Below are positions 31,906 through 40,889 of a stretch of DNA of 64,000 nt, in pieces (the first letter of the stretch is position 1; each line of letters opens with the position of its first letter). Source of the stretch: JAFDVL01 sp964631865 (GTDB taxonomy: Bacteria; Acidobacteriota; Blastocatellia; RBC074). Made by a program: the position numbers and the translations under genes. The stretch spans positions 5,844 to 69,843 of the forward strand of contig CAZWAK010000021.1 in assembly GCA_964631865.1 (NCBI GenBank), read 5' to 3'. Under the pieces are notes generated by a model. That model worked only from the letters and a program-made list of their open reading frames with translations, was not told where the DNA came from and ran no database searches.

Positions 31906-32927
31906 AAATTCGCGTCCTCTCTCGCATTGGGCATCCACAAATCAGGATGATTTTCAGCCTGCGCGACACTGGATAATTCACACAACGCATTTGAAAAGAT
32001 GCCGTAGCCGTGTTCTTCGGCAATTAAAAAGTCAGCGATGTCTAAGCCTTCGCGTTTCTCTTCATCGCTCAGACTTGTTTCCAGCAACTCATTGACGGTC
32101 AAGTCAGCACAGCACAGCCGCAATGCTTGCGCATTCTTTGACCATTCACAAAAGCCATCAGCATCAGGAAACAAGATAACGCGCCGCTGTTTGAGTGGCT
32201 GAAATTTTTCAGGCTTGAGATTCTGCTTTCCGCCCGATGCTAACCAAACAAATTCTGGCATCAAGGCTGAGGCTATAATTGCTGTCTTCTCAGCTTCGAC
32301 AATGGCAACGGTCTTTCCCAATTCAGCCGGAAGCTGCTGCGCACCAAAAAGGCATTGGTCAAGTTGGAAATCTGCCAACCTCAGACGACGGTGTACCCAA
32401 GCTATGGCTGGTCGGTCAGAATCGCCAGGCTTGATGCGCTTCCCGTCAATCGCATAGGCGATGATCTTGCCGGAACGGATGCACCCTTGCTCATCAATTT
32501 GCCAGAACACCGTTTGCCCTTCGTTGTTCGTACCAATGCGGAAACGTGCTATCAATTCTTCAACTGTTGCACGCTCAAACAACGTCAACAGAAATTTGAT
32601 GAAGTTGTTTCGGTCATAGTCTTTGAGCGAAGCATCAAGGTATTTCTGGTCAATGACTGAAAAAGCTTCAGGCTTCGGTTGTGCCATCTGTTTGAATGCG
32701 GCTCGCGGTTGTGATTGCCTGATGGTTACGGCTTGGGGATGCTCGGCAAAATATTCTTTCGGCGTCTTGTGGTAGCCGCATTTGCTTTCACGATTGCACC
32801 TGCCAACATCATCAGCAAGATGGTTGCCCGCCTCATCTGCATAGCGGGCAAACGTCCGATGTTGCCCACAGCTTGGACAGTCAAAGCGAGATTTTGCGGT
32901 TGTATATTTTTCGAGTTGGTATGCCAT
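31902..32927 (-). CDS. Zinc-finger and toprim-like protein (DUF6371-like)
   Basis: 341 aa. The N-terminal zinc finger has CPSCGQH at about 18 and CNRESKCGYH near 44. The middle has AIVEAEKTAIIASALMPEFVWLASGG and RRVILFPDADG, the two acidic motifs of a toprim fold (E and DxD). Such proteins are primase-like or DNA-processing proteins in mobile elements, often acting with a D5-type helicase. It is next to the primase-helicase gene. Replication of the excised element is the likely role. Confidence 0.8.
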   Translation of the reverse strand: MAYQLEKYTTAKSRFDCPSCGQHRTFARYADEAGNHLADDVGRCNRESKCGYHKTPKEYFAEHPQAVTIRQSQPRAAFKQMAQPKPEAFSVIDQKYLDASLKDYDRNNFIKFLLTLFERATVEELIARFRIGTNNEGQTVFWQIDEQGCIRSGKIIAYAIDGKRIKPGDSDRPAIAWVHRRLRLADFQLDQCLFGAQQLPAELGKTVAIVEAEKTAIIASALMPEFVWLASGGKQNLKPEKFQPLKQRRVILFPDADGFCEWSKNAQALRLCCADLTVNELLETSLSDEEKREGLDIADFLIAEEHGYGIFSNALCELSSVAQAENHPDLWMPNAREDANL

Positions 32928-33060
32928 ACCTGCGCGAGCGAGAATGTTTTTCAGAACTTCATTTCTTCATATCTTCATAAAACCTCATCTCAGGATTTTG
33001 TAGCCGCCTGACGGCCAAACTGTAAATATGAAGTTATGAAGTTTGTAGAAACTTTCTCGC

Positions 33061-34479
33061 TCAAACCTCCCCTTGCTTGGAAATTTCCATCCCGTACATA
33101 GTTCGTTTCACTTCAAAGCTATGCGCTTCAAGTCGCTTACGGAAATTTTGCTTCCCTAAAGGCTTCATCCCTGATTCAGTGCAATAGGTTCGATATTTCG
33201 GATAGACATGGGAAAGAAGCCCTTCCGCGTTGTTATCTTCTTCGAGAAAACACGCCACAGAATCAGAGTCTCGTTTGTAGCTTTCAATGAGGCTGTTCAC
33301 GATCTTTGACTCTGTGAATTTTCGGTTTTTGAGCAATCGTTGAAGCCCTGCAAGTACCCAATTAAAAACACCGCTCAATTCGCTTTTGATGATCTTGGTA
33401 GCAAGCTCAGGATCGCGTTGTTTGGCCGGGATAGTGACCTTGAACGGGATAATAAGAAGCCTGCGAAAGTAACTTTCGTTTTGTTCGATGTCTTTGGGGA
33501 GTTCATTGCAGTTGAAGCAAAGTTTGGCGTAGCTTTCCATCAGAAAGCTGTTGCCATATTTCAGCCGCGCCATTATCGGTTCGCCTGAAACCAGCGTCTT
33601 GAAAATGTCCTTCGCAATGGTTGAGTTGATTTCACTTCCATAATTCAAAAGTCGGTTCGCAATTTGTGCGCGATTATGTTCAAGCATCAGATCACCCAGC
33701 GAATAGTTAGCAATGTTCTCCCGCCCCAGCAAGGCACACAGAATTTCAAACATGACTGACTTTCCGTTTGCGCCGCTCCCATACAAAAACAATGCTTTTT
33801 CCAGCTTCAGATTTCGCACAAAGATGTAGGCGAAATATTCTGCGAGAATGTCTTGTAGCTCTGTTTCGGGTAAGACTTCGTGCAAATACTTGAGGAAGCG
33901 TAGAGCCTGTGCATTTGCATCATAGGAAAACCTCAATTGATGCGTGAGAAAGTCTTTTGCGTCAAAATCAACTCTCTCCATGCCGCTTGCGCTAAATTTG
34001 AATGTGCCGTTTTGCAAGTTGATGGAGACCACATCCAAATCAGTTTCGACACTTTCAAAATATGCCGACGCAAGAAACTGGCGATACAACTTGTCGCGGT
34101 ATTCGTAATGCGCAACTTCCAAACTTTCCAAGCTAAGTTTTTCGACGGCTTGCACGAGGAAGGCTTTCAATCTATCCGGCTCAATCAGCTTCCAATATGC
34201 GCCGTTGAATACATAAATAAAATCGCCGCGCCGCGCCAGTTCGTAGCCCAATGCTTTAATTTGTCGTAGCAATTCCTGAATGCTCAGCACGATTTCGTAT
34301 TTCTGCTTCATCTCAGCGTTTGGCTTTTTCGCCGCAAGTTGCTTTTTGAAATCGCACGGTTTGAGTTGTGTCAGGATTTTGGCAAAAACTTCATCATGCG
34401 AAACGATTTTTACAACCTTTGGTTTGGTTGATGCCAAGATTTGCGCCGCTGTGATTTTTGTTTTTGGTGTTGCTGCCAT
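33061..34479 (-). CDS. D5/P4-type primase-helicase
   Basis: 472 aa from ATG 34479 (RBS AGAAAGGA). The domain order is: N-terminal part with IYVFNGAYW, a D5-N like region, then superfamily 3 helicase with Walker A LFLYGSGANGKSVMFEILCA, Walker B-like KLCFNCNELPKD and RRLLIIPF. A winged helix is at the end. The family replicates phages, plasmids and P4-like satellites. A frame upstream is open to 34545 but lacks an RBS. Confidence 0.92.
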   Translation of the reverse strand: MAATPKTKITAAQILASTKPKVVKIVSHDEVFAKILTQLKPCDFKKQLAAKKPNAEMKQKYEIVLSIQELLRQIKALGYELARRGDFIYVFNGAYWKLIEPDRLKAFLVQAVEKLSLESLEVAHYEYRDKLYRQFLASAYFESVETDLDVVSINLQNGTFKFSASGMERVDFDAKDFLTHQLRFSYDANAQALRFLKYLHEVLPETELQDILAEYFAYIFVRNLKLEKALFLYGSGANGKSVMFEILCALLGRENIANYSLGDLMLEHNRAQIANRLLNYGSEINSTIAKDIFKTLVSGEPIMARLKYGNSFLMESYAKLCFNCNELPKDIEQNESYFRRLLIIPFKVTIPAKQRDPELATKIIKSELSGVFNWVLAGLQRLLKNRKFTESKIVNSLIESYKRDSDSVACFLEEDNNAEGLLSHVYPKYRTYCTESGMKPLGKQNFRKRLEAHSFEVKRTMYGMEISKQGEV

Positions 34480-34597
34480 CGCATTCCTTTCTGCAAGAAA
34501 TGCCAATGATCGCGCCTCTGGCTGTGCTACAATGAGCAAACACAAAGAGATTTAGGCAAGCCGAGATTGACGCAAATTCATCAGCAATCCCGGCTTT

Positions 34598-34804
34598 TTA
34601 TTTTGACTGTAGAGCCAACAACAAATCCGCGCCGAGGTAAAATCGCTTGCGTCCTAACGCTATGGATTTGATTTTGCCAGCTTTTTCCCAGCGGATGAGA
34701 GTCGTTTCTGACGCGATGTTGCGAAGTGAATTTCGGTCGTAAAGATCGTTCGGGTTGAGTGTCAATGCAGCTTGCGGCGTGACAGCGGTTGGCGTTTGAG
34801 TCAT
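34598..34804 (-). CDS. Excisionase-like HTH protein
   Basis: 68 aa. NSLRNIASETTLIRWEKAGK followed by IKSIALGRKRFYLGADL is a MerR/Xis winged-helix pattern. Size and place between the replication gene and the integrase side fit a recombination directionality factor, or a small transcription switch. The RBS AAAGGA is somewhat distant (about 13 bp). Confidence 0.75.
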   Translation of the reverse strand: MTQTPTAVTPQAALTLNPNDLYDRNSLRNIASETTLIRWEKAGKIKSIALGRKRFYLGADLLLALQSK

Positions 34805-34996
34805 AATCTGGCAATCCTTTCAGGATGAAAATAGTTCGCTTGAATAAAAATTTCGTCACTGAAAATTATTGAGGCTGATTGCTGCGGCTTAGGAACTTTG
34901 GCAATCGGCCTCATTGCTTTTCAATGATGAACAGAAATTAGCACAGCTAGAATCTCCTGTCTGTGTGCATTTACTACCTCCGGTAAATGCACAATT

Positions 34997-35614
34997 TTAG
35001 AACCGAGCAGATAAAGTTATAGCGCGCTGATAAGCCTCCTGCTCTGTCCCCCCAAAGTAGTGCCGACATTTTCTTATGAAGTGTCTTTGAGTAATTTTAC
35101 CTTCAGAATTTCTCAATTTTTCGGCAAGGCTTCCTGCGGTGATGTCCTTTCCATCGTCATTCAAAGCCTTAGCTGTTACTCGAATATCACGTAAAAAATC
35201 TATGGCCTTACTTTTGGGCTTTTTCTTGAGACCTTTTCCAATTTTCGTCCTGAAATCCTTTGTCACTTGCGCTAATGCTTCTGTCAAGCTGGGTTCAAGT
35301 TCCGCTCCGGGTTTAGCCTTAAAAGTTACTTCAATCTTAAAAGTTTCAGTCTCAATTGTTGTGCTTAGCTCTCGTTGCTGAATGGCTTCTAATATTTCTT
35401 CCTGCAATATTTCGGGCAGGCGGAGAAGTTCCATCAGAAACGCCTTGTCTGCTTCGTGCGCTTCCGCTTCGATTTCTTGGGCAAACTTGCGAGATTGCTC
35501 TACGATAATGGGAAGGGTTTTAGCGGTTAGATTTCCTAAGCCCAATGGATCGCCTACCAGCGAAGCAACCGCTATTCGAGTTGATTTCTCATCTAACTCT
35601 GTACGTGATTTCAT
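34997..35614 (-). CDS. Unknown protein of the island
   Basis: 205 aa, largely helical. Residues about 120-150 are very basic (KIGKGLKKKPKSK). The C-terminal part, AGSLAEKLRNSEGKITQRHF, could be a small DNA-binding helix pair. It may be a regulator or replication accessory; the family was not recognised. It lies between the integrase and the Xis-like gene, with spacers of about 100-190 bp on both sides. Confidence 0.65.
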   Translation of the reverse strand: MKSRTELDEKSTRIAVASLVGDPLGLGNLTAKTLPIIVEQSRKFAQEIEAEAHEADKAFLMELLRLPEILQEEILEAIQQRELSTTIETETFKIEVTFKAKPGAELEPSLTEALAQVTKDFRTKIGKGLKKKPKSKAIDFLRDIRVTAKALNDDGKDITAGSLAEKLRNSEGKITQRHFIRKCRHYFGGTEQEAYQRAITLSARF

Positions 35615-35717
35615 CCTGTTCCTCTCCGATGTTTCCTCAAGATTTTCAGCCTGCCAGCACTGAGGAAAAGTGCTTGTCCATCAGGTAGCTAATCCGACGT
35701 AAGGCAGGCTGAAATCA

Positions 35718-36863
35718 TCAATTGATAAGCATTGAATCCGTGCTGAACAAATCATCACGTTGTTGTGTGCGGAATTGTTCGAGCGCGGTTGCAACTTTGA
35801 TGGCGGCATTTTCAGGATTCACATAACGGCTCAGCATCGTGAGCGATGAATGCCCTGTCGCTTTGATGAGTTCGGTTGGTGACATTCCCGCTGCGATGGC
35901 TCGCGTTGCAAAGCTGTGGCGCAAATCGTGGAAGTGCAAGTTTTCGATGGATGCCAACCGACAAGCCGTCGCCCAAGCTCTTTTGATGTTGTCCTCTATA
36001 CCAAAAACAGAAACCTGCATCGGCGGAATATATTTCTGCCAAGCCTCAAGCTCTGCCTGTAGCAACGGCGTCATTTTGATTTCTTCAGGATGCCCTTTGC
36101 GCTTGGTCTTTGGTTTACCTAATTTGATGTAGCCGGTGACAAAATCAATTTGATCCCACTGCAAAGAAAACAAAATGCCGCGCCGCAATCCGGTCTCAAG
36201 CGCAGCGACAATCAACGGCCTCAAATGCGCCCGTTCATTGACGCACACATCTAACAGGCGTTGTTCTTCGGCAAGGCTCAGCACTCTGTCCCGTTTATTT
36301 TCGGCCTCTTTGACAATCAACGGCTCGCCTTCATTGAAAGGATTCTTTTCAATCCAGCCGTTGCGCTGGCAATAGTTCAAAAGCGCATTCAGTTGTTGCA
36401 ACTCCGCATTGATGGTACGGGCTGAGCGAAGTCCGCTGTTGCGTGTAGGAGTGTGTAAGCGCGCCATCCGAAATCGTTCAAGATCGCTATAGTTGATCGC
36501 CTTGACTTTCTTTTTGCCTAAGCTGGCAACAATCGCCTTCAAATGACTTTTCGGGGCTGAGGTTTCGTGCCTGCCTGCCAAGTGCTTACCATCACGCATC
36601 ACAGCCGGAAAGAGTTTTTCTTCCTCATATTTCTTCGCGGCCTCCGCCAGCGTCATTTGCTTGATGGTCTTTTCGACTGTTCCTTTTTGGCGATGCTTCA
36701 AGAGCAAATCCCAAAGTTCGCGCCTTGCTTCTCCTTCGGTCTCAAAACGTCGTTTGATGTCCACGCGCGCACCTGTGTCTGGCGATTGATAGGTCATTCG
36801 CACTTGCCATTTGAGCGGGCTTTTGATTTTCAGCTTCTTAACAGAGCCTGTTGTTCTTCGCAT
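35718..36863 (-). CDS. int: Phage-type tyrosine integrase
   Basis: 381 aa. An AP2-like/arm-binding N-domain (WQVRMTYQSPDTGARVDIKRRF) is followed by a core-binding SAM-like domain (about 70-180) and the catalytic domain with LETGLRRGILFSLQW (Arg), FHDLRHSFATRAIA (HxxR), KATGHSSLTMLSRYVN (His, Tyr). It integrates the element into tRNA-Pro using the 45-bp repeat 160 bp away. The ATG at 36863 is chosen; a GTG start at 36905 is also open. Confidence 0.94.
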   Translation of the reverse strand: MRRTTGSVKKLKIKSPLKWQVRMTYQSPDTGARVDIKRRFETEGEARRELWDLLLKHRQKGTVEKTIKQMTLAEAAKKYEEEKLFPAVMRDGKHLAGRHETSAPKSHLKAIVASLGKKKVKAINYSDLERFRMARLHTPTRNSGLRSARTINAELQQLNALLNYCQRNGWIEKNPFNEGEPLIVKEAENKRDRVLSLAEEQRLLDVCVNERAHLRPLIVAALETGLRRGILFSLQWDQIDFVTGYIKLGKPKTKRKGHPEEIKMTPLLQAELEAWQKYIPPMQVSVFGIEDNIKRAWATACRLASIENLHFHDLRHSFATRAIAAGMSPTELIKATGHSSLTMLSRYVNPENAAIKVATALEQFRTQQRDDLFSTDSMLIN

Positions 36864-37024
36864 AAAATCAGTTCCACAAATAAGCCATTCCACAATAAAT
36901 TCCACATCAGCATTTTTGCCTGTGAAAACCTATGCTAAGCTTTGAGTGTGATATTGACTGATTTTTCAGGAGTTTGCAAAGGAATGAAAGTCTATGGCGG
37001 GCAATAAAAGAGGCAGCTTTTTGA

Positions 37025-37069
37025 TTGGGGTGCAAGAGGTCGGGCGTTCAAATCGCCCCGGGCTGACCA
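37025..37069 (+). repeat. attR, 45-bp direct repeat
   Basis: Exact copy of the tRNA-Pro 3' part at 29613-29657. It lacks the tRNA 5' half, so it is not a functional tRNA. It marks the right end of the island. Confidence 0.93.
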
Positions 37070-37179
37070 TTCTAATCAACAACTTACGACCTTTTCAATT
37101 CCCTCAACAACCTCCTGCGGACACATACTCGGACACATACGGAAGAAAACCACTCGATGAACCGCCCGTCATGAAAAAA

Positions 37180-37208
37180 AGCGAACCGTTGCCAGTTCGC
37201 CTCTTTTC
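37180..37208. terminator. Bidirectional terminator
   Basis: GCGAAC (37181-37186), loop of 8, GTTCGC (37195-37200), preceded by AAAAAAA and followed by CTCTTTT. It fits the MqsA-like gene on the minus strand. Confidence 0.65.
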
Positions 37209-37233
37209 CTTTCATTCACGAATTATTTTCTGC

Positions 37234-37758
37234 CTACGCTACCAGCAATGTTGCCGATTGGTAAGAATAAACGCGCGGGTTGTCCACGTTGATGAGCACA
37301 TTCAGCGTTTCGCTGCTTTGCGCCACAATCGCCGCCATTTCTTCGACCGCACGATCTGGAATTAGATACCCGGCTTCCGCAAGTTTGAGAAAGTATAAAG
37401 CCCGGATCAGCGAATCCGACTGCGGGCCGATAACCTGTTTGCCATTTTCCCAACGTGACAACGTTTCGGGTGGCACGCGCAGCAACACCGCCCATTCTTT
37501 CGCCTGCAAACCAAGCTGTTTGCGCAGATACCGGGCTTCGCTGCCCGTGAGCGGCATCTTTTGCAAAGCCACAGCCCGCCCGATAGCCGCGTGCAAGTCA
37601 TTCACGCGCGGGAGGCGTGGTGACTTTTCATCGCAAGCGGTACAGACGCGCACTTCGACATTGCGCAGATATATGTTGTCTAAGCCGGATTCGGCGTAAT
37701 GCTAGGTCTGCCCCTTGAGAATTTTGGTTGTGCCGCCACAGTGTTCACAGTTCATCAT
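37234..37758 (-). pseudogene. MqsA/YgiT-type antitoxin gene with in-frame amber codon
   Basis: The full frame from ATG 37758 encodes MMNCEHCGGTTKILKGQT, then TAG (37704-37702), then HYAESGLDNIYLRNVEVRVC and CDEKSPRL. This is a YgiT-type zinc finger (two CxxC pairs) followed by a Cro-like helix-turn-helix (EWAVLLRVPPETLSRWENGK) and a C-terminal helix. Only the TAG breaks it; both halves remain in one frame. The open part after the stop could be translated from an internal start (139 aa) but would lose the first CxxC. No toxin partner is next to it. Confidence 0.85.
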
Positions 37759-37776
37759 GTCGCCCACTGCTTTAGG

Positions 37777-38013
37777 TCAAGCCGCTTTCTTTTCACGAAT
37801 GAACTGCCGAAGCACTTCGTTGACTTCTTCCGCCGACGTGAAGACTTCGGAGACATCCGGCGCAAGCCGAATCAAGCGCCCGGAGAGTTGCCCGCGGTAT
37901 TCGCGCCCTTCAGCTTTGGCCTGTTCGCGGATGGCAGCGAAGTCATATTCTGGCGCAACGTCATCATTCAAATCGTAATCATCATCTTCAAGCAAATGGA
38001 TCGTATGTTTCAT
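37777..38013 (-). CDS. Antitoxin of a second BrnT pair
   Basis: 78 aa, acidic at the N-terminus (HLLEDDDYDLNDD) and helical at the end (SAEEVNEVLRQFIREK). It overlaps the BrnT-type toxin gene by 26 bp and is encoded downstream of it, as expected for the antitoxin. It is not a typical BrnA ribbon-helix-helix, and I did not recognise the family. Confidence 0.65.
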   Translation of the reverse strand: MKHTIHLLEDDDYDLNDDVAPEYDFAAIREQAKAEGREYRGQLSGRLIRLAPDVSEVFTSAEEVNEVLRQFIREKKAA

Positions 38014-38272
38014 AGTTCCTTCTTTCTCGCGGTGTGGCTGCGCGCGCGCTGATAATGCGAATCACGCCCGGTCTTTCAGCAAACACAACCACCAGTAATT
38101 GCCCTGCGGCTGAAGTTCCTAGCGCCAGGAACCGCGCTTCATCAATGGAGTGCAGCAAGTCCGGTTGAATGTCGGCCAGCGGATCATCAAAGACCGTTGC
38201 CGCTTCTTCAAATGAGACGCCATGATAAGCAAGGTTGCGCGCTGCTTTGGGTGGATGCCATTCAAATTTCAT
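37988..38272 (-). CDS. brnT: BrnT-family toxin
   Basis: 94 aa. FEWHPPKAARNLAYHGVSFE and EAATVFDDPLADI with GTSAAGQLLVVVFAER, RIISARAATPRERRNYE are the BrnT ribonuclease-toxin hallmarks, including the terminal RxxSARxAxxxER motif. It is a better match to classical BrnT than the copy at 26154. It lies just right of the island and may be cargo of a second, decayed element. Confidence 0.9.
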   Translation of the reverse strand: MKFEWHPPKAARNLAYHGVSFEEAATVFDDPLADIQPDLLHSIDEARFLALGTSAAGQLLVVVFAERPGVIRIISARAATPRERRNYETYDPFA

Positions 38273-38524
38273 CGCTTGGTATCTTACGCTTTTTTGCCAA
38301 GTTCGTCAGCAAACGAGAATCGCCCGGCAATGGGAACGCATCACAAACCACTAGGCGTCCATTGTCGCTGCATGCTAATATTCGCCCGCCAATAAAAGCA
38401 CCAGAAAAAGCCTCACGAAGCAAGTCAGGAATAGATGCCGAGAATAGGCGACAAGATTGCACTTCACGCAATGCGGCGATGTTGGGCAGAGTTTTAAGCC
38501 CCTATCTCACACGAGTATCAGCCT

Positions 38525-38695
38525 ATGATCTCACGCAATGTTGCCATAGCTACGGTGCTGGTTTCCGCCGTTGCTGTCGCGTACCTGTTGAGCAGGAATG
38601 AAGCCTTACGCGAATCTCTCAACGAAGCCAAGCAGCAAACTCCGGTTGTGCATTCTTCACCAACCTCATTCGACTTGAAAGGAAATCAGCCATGA
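38525..38695 (+). CDS. Small membrane-anchored protein
   Basis: 56 aa: one hydrophobic segment (VAIATVLVSAVAVAYLL) followed by a charged short helix and a polar tail. Its TGA overlaps the ATG of the next gene (ATGA, 38692-38695), so the two are probably co-translated. There is no obvious strong RBS. Function is unknown. Confidence 0.55.
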   Translation: MISRNVAIATVLVSAVAVAYLLSRNEALRESLNEAKQQTPVVHSSPTSFDLKGNQP

Positions 38696-39543
38696 GATAC
38701 CTACGAGCAATCATCTTTGTTTGCTTTTCCTTCAGCGTAATAGCGCAAACAGCCCAGACACTAACAAACAAAGACATCATCAATATGACGACAATCGGCT
38801 TGCCCAGTAATCTCATCGTTGCCAAGATCAAAAAGACAGGCGGAAAGTTTGACACCTCACCTGCGGCTCTAAAAGAACTGAAAGAGGTCGGCGTTGATAA
38901 TGCGGTCATTGCGATGATGATTGAAGGCGACCAGCCCAAAATGCCAGCACAAGAACAAGAGCGGCCTATGCCAGATCGTTGGCGGGGAATGATTCTTGAT
39001 GTCACTAAGCCGGAAGAAGCTATTGCCAAGCTTGGGAAACCAGAGAACGATAACATTGATGGCTTGCGAATCTTTTATGTTCCCAAAAAATGGATTACAA
39101 AAAGGCAAGGCGATAAGATTTATCGAAAGCTGAAATGGAAGCAGCCGGATGGACTCGACAGCGTGGAATTAAGTTTTCAAAATAACAAGTTGGTAATGAT
39201 CGAAATAGACCCCAAACAAGAGCCTGCGGCGGTGGCTCTCTCAAATATCTATGGCTCTCAATTCACGCCAATTATTGGCGGTTTGAACGAGGCATTCTTC
39301 CCGCAGGATTTTGAGCGTAATCAGGGCAAGATTTATCCCAAACGCTATCCAGCGGTCTATTACATAGTTTCGACTTCTGAGAGAAGTTTTATTGGCGGGA
39401 TGGTGGCCAACAATAGTTTTGGTGAAATTTTGAAACAATCTGTTGGCGGAACCGACACAGACGGAATGCCAGGAAAAGTATCGCGCATTCAAATTGTCAG
39501 CCGCACGCTTGAAAACCGTGACGGGGCTGACGCTTTGAAATAA
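38692..39543 (+). CDS. Exported protein with the ILKMKxAG-type module
   Basis: 283 aa with a signal peptide (MRYLRAIIFVCFSFSVIA). Residues about 25-80 carry the helical module NKDIINMTTIGLPSNLIVAK ... LKEVGVDNAVIAMM, shared with the island protein at 30037. The remainder is beta-rich, with no known domain. Overlap with the 56-aa gene suggests coupling. RBS GAAAGGAAA is good. Confidence 0.75.
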   Translation: MRYLRAIIFVCFSFSVIAQTAQTLTNKDIINMTTIGLPSNLIVAKIKKTGGKFDTSPAALKELKEVGVDNAVIAMMIEGDQPKMPAQEQERPMPDRWRGMILDVTKPEEAIAKLGKPENDNIDGLRIFYVPKKWITKRQGDKIYRKLKWKQPDGLDSVELSFQNNKLVMIEIDPKQEPAAVALSNIYGSQFTPIIGGLNEAFFPQDFERNQGKIYPKRYPAVYYIVSTSERSFIGGMVANNSFGEILKQSVGGTDTDGMPGKVSRIQIVSRTLENRDGADALK

Positions 39544-39664
39544 TGACCAGCAAAAATCAATCGGCGCAAACTGCGCTTGTCCGCAGCAAACATACTTCGA
39601 TCAGTACCGAAACCTCTATCGAAATAGCAAATACCAAATAGCTCTGCCCCTACAGGGAATATAA

Positions 39665-39883
39665 ATGAAAGTTTTTGAAATTATCTGTTGGGTTATAACA
39701 CTGATCGCTTGTTGCTTGGCCGCGATTGTGTTGTTCCTCTCAATTGGAGCACAGGGCGCGCCACAACAAGGGGCCGGTGCGGCGCTTGCCGCCGCTATCG
39801 TGATTATTCCTTACGTTTTTTCGAGAGCGATTAGCGAATTGGGTAAAGATAAAGACGAGAATAACGATAGAAACGAGGATTAA
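39665..39883 (+). CDS. Small two-TM membrane protein
   Basis: 72 aa. Two hydrophobic segments (about 5-30 and 38-57) with a Gly/Ala-rich turn, then an acidic Asp/Asn/Glu tail facing the cytoplasm. RBS AGGGAAT is near the ATG. No family was recognised. Confidence 0.6.
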   Translation: MKVFEIICWVITLIACCLAAIVLFLSIGAQGAPQQGAGAALAAAIVIIPYVFSRAISELGKDKDENNDRNED

Positions 39884-39925
39884 GAATTGACCACCGGTCA
39901 GCCATAAAACGCGCGAGATAAGGTT

Positions 39926-40129
39926 CTAAGCACCGATAAACGCTTTCAATTCCTCATCGCTTAGTTCGCTCAATCTTCGGCCATCGGGCATCAGGGAATT
40001 GCCTATGTCATACGCTTTGTAAAATGCCTCAATCTCAGCATCGCTCATTGCTGCCAATTGCTCGCGGTCATAAGCTGGGATGAAGACTTGTGCTTCGAGT
40101 TTTTTCAGCCGATTTTCAATGGTTTTCAT
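39926..40129 (-). CDS. Small coiled-coil protein, NRLxKLE family (1)
   Basis: 67 aa. It starts MKTIENRLKKLEAQ, a short coiled coil, then AMSDAEIEAFYKAYD and ELSDEELKAFIGA, two acidic helices. Two genes of the same operon (40533-40889 and 40876-41205) share the NRLRKLE-type start and the SDEEL helix. The start of a further copy is at 31031. Function is unknown. Confidence 0.72.
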   Translation of the reverse strand: MKTIENRLKKLEAQVFIPAYDREQLAAMSDAEIEAFYKAYDIGNSLMPDGRRLSELSDEELKAFIGA

Positions 40130-40145
40130 GGGCGTGTCTCATCAG

Positions 40146-40526
40146 TCATTTTGTTTTGAATGCCGCTTCCAACAACGTGAGACGCTGTTCGATGTCGTCT
40201 TGCTCTTTCGCTTTGAGCGCAAATTCCAATACAGTACGCGCCGCTGAAACTCTAGCCGCTGGGGGCGACGAACTGTCGGTCAGGATTTCGCGCATCGCTT
40301 CAGTGGCGGCGGTCGTGACGCATTGCAAGGTTTTGACGGCAACGCTAAAGGTCTCTTTGATCGCCTCTTCATAAGCCGTCTTGAATGGCTCCTCTGCCAT
40401 CCATCGAATTGCTGTTGAGCGGTTGATTCCGGCTTGCTGTGACGCCGCTGTGACGCTTTCGCCGCGTAGCAAGGCATCCATCAATCGGATTTGCCTAGCG
40501 GTCAGGTTTGCTGCATTTTGCTGCAT
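40146..40526 (-). CDS. HTH protein of phBC6A51/terminase-small-subunit type
   Basis: 126 aa. LTARQIRLMDALLRGESVTA followed by ASQQAGINRSTAIRWM is a helix-turn-helix; long helices follow (SVAVKTLQCVTTAATEAMRE). It is a paralogue of the island protein at 31201 in architecture, and its last 30 residues are found almost unchanged in the remnant at 31047. It lies between coiled-coil genes on the minus strand. Confidence 0.75.
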   Translation of the reverse strand: MQQNAANLTARQIRLMDALLRGESVTAASQQAGINRSTAIRWMAEEPFKTAYEEAIKETFSVAVKTLQCVTTAATEAMREILTDSSSPPAARVSAARTVLEFALKAKEQDDIEQRLTLLEAAFKTK

Positions 40527-40532
40527 TTTGTG

Positions 40533-40889
40533 TCATCTCCCATTTTGATTAGCTTGCTGGAATAAGGGATCAATGAGGCTAGAAGAATCCCAATCCGGGT
40601 TTACGGCACATTGGCGTAGGCTGGTTTGCCACTTTTCAATTATTCGCTGTAAGCCTTCAATGACACACCGTTTGTGAGCTAGGTCAGTGTGATGGAGAAA
40701 TTCTCGCTTCGTTGCCTCACGCTCCTCGCGCGTCGCAGGTTGCGGTTGAATATCATTCGCTCGGCAAATTTCAAGTTTCTCCTCTTCGCTGAAGGAAAAG
40801 CACAGTAGGTTCACCAAACGCAGGGATTCAGCATTGAGCTTGGCATTCTCAGCTTCTTCGAGTTTTCTCAGTCTGTTATTGATGGCCAT
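40533..40889 (-). CDS. Small coiled-coil protein, NRLxKLE family (2)
   Basis: 118 aa. MAINNRLRKLEEAENAKLNA opens as in the 67-aa gene at 39926. A middle segment, CFSFSEEEKLEICRANDIQP, and a helical end follow. The ATG at 40889 lies within the end of the preceding gene (14-bp overlap), implying translational coupling. The longer frame to 41192 is a shadow. Function is unknown. Confidence 0.72.
   Translation of the reverse strand: MAINNRLRKLEEAENAKLNAESLRLVNLLCFSFSEEEKLEICRANDIQPQPATREEREATKREFLHHTDLAHKRCVIEGLQRIIEKWQTSLRQCAVNPDWDSSSLIDPLFQQANQNGR

Noticed and set aside
37025..37069. Second tRNA-Pro gene
   Set aside because: Only the 3' part of the tRNA is present, without acceptor and D-arm 5' strands; it is the attR copy.
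38262..38471. 69-codon frame on the minus strand overlapping the BrnT start
   Set aside because: A segment resembles WD40-like text, but there is no RBS, no start context and no family match; left out as unproven.
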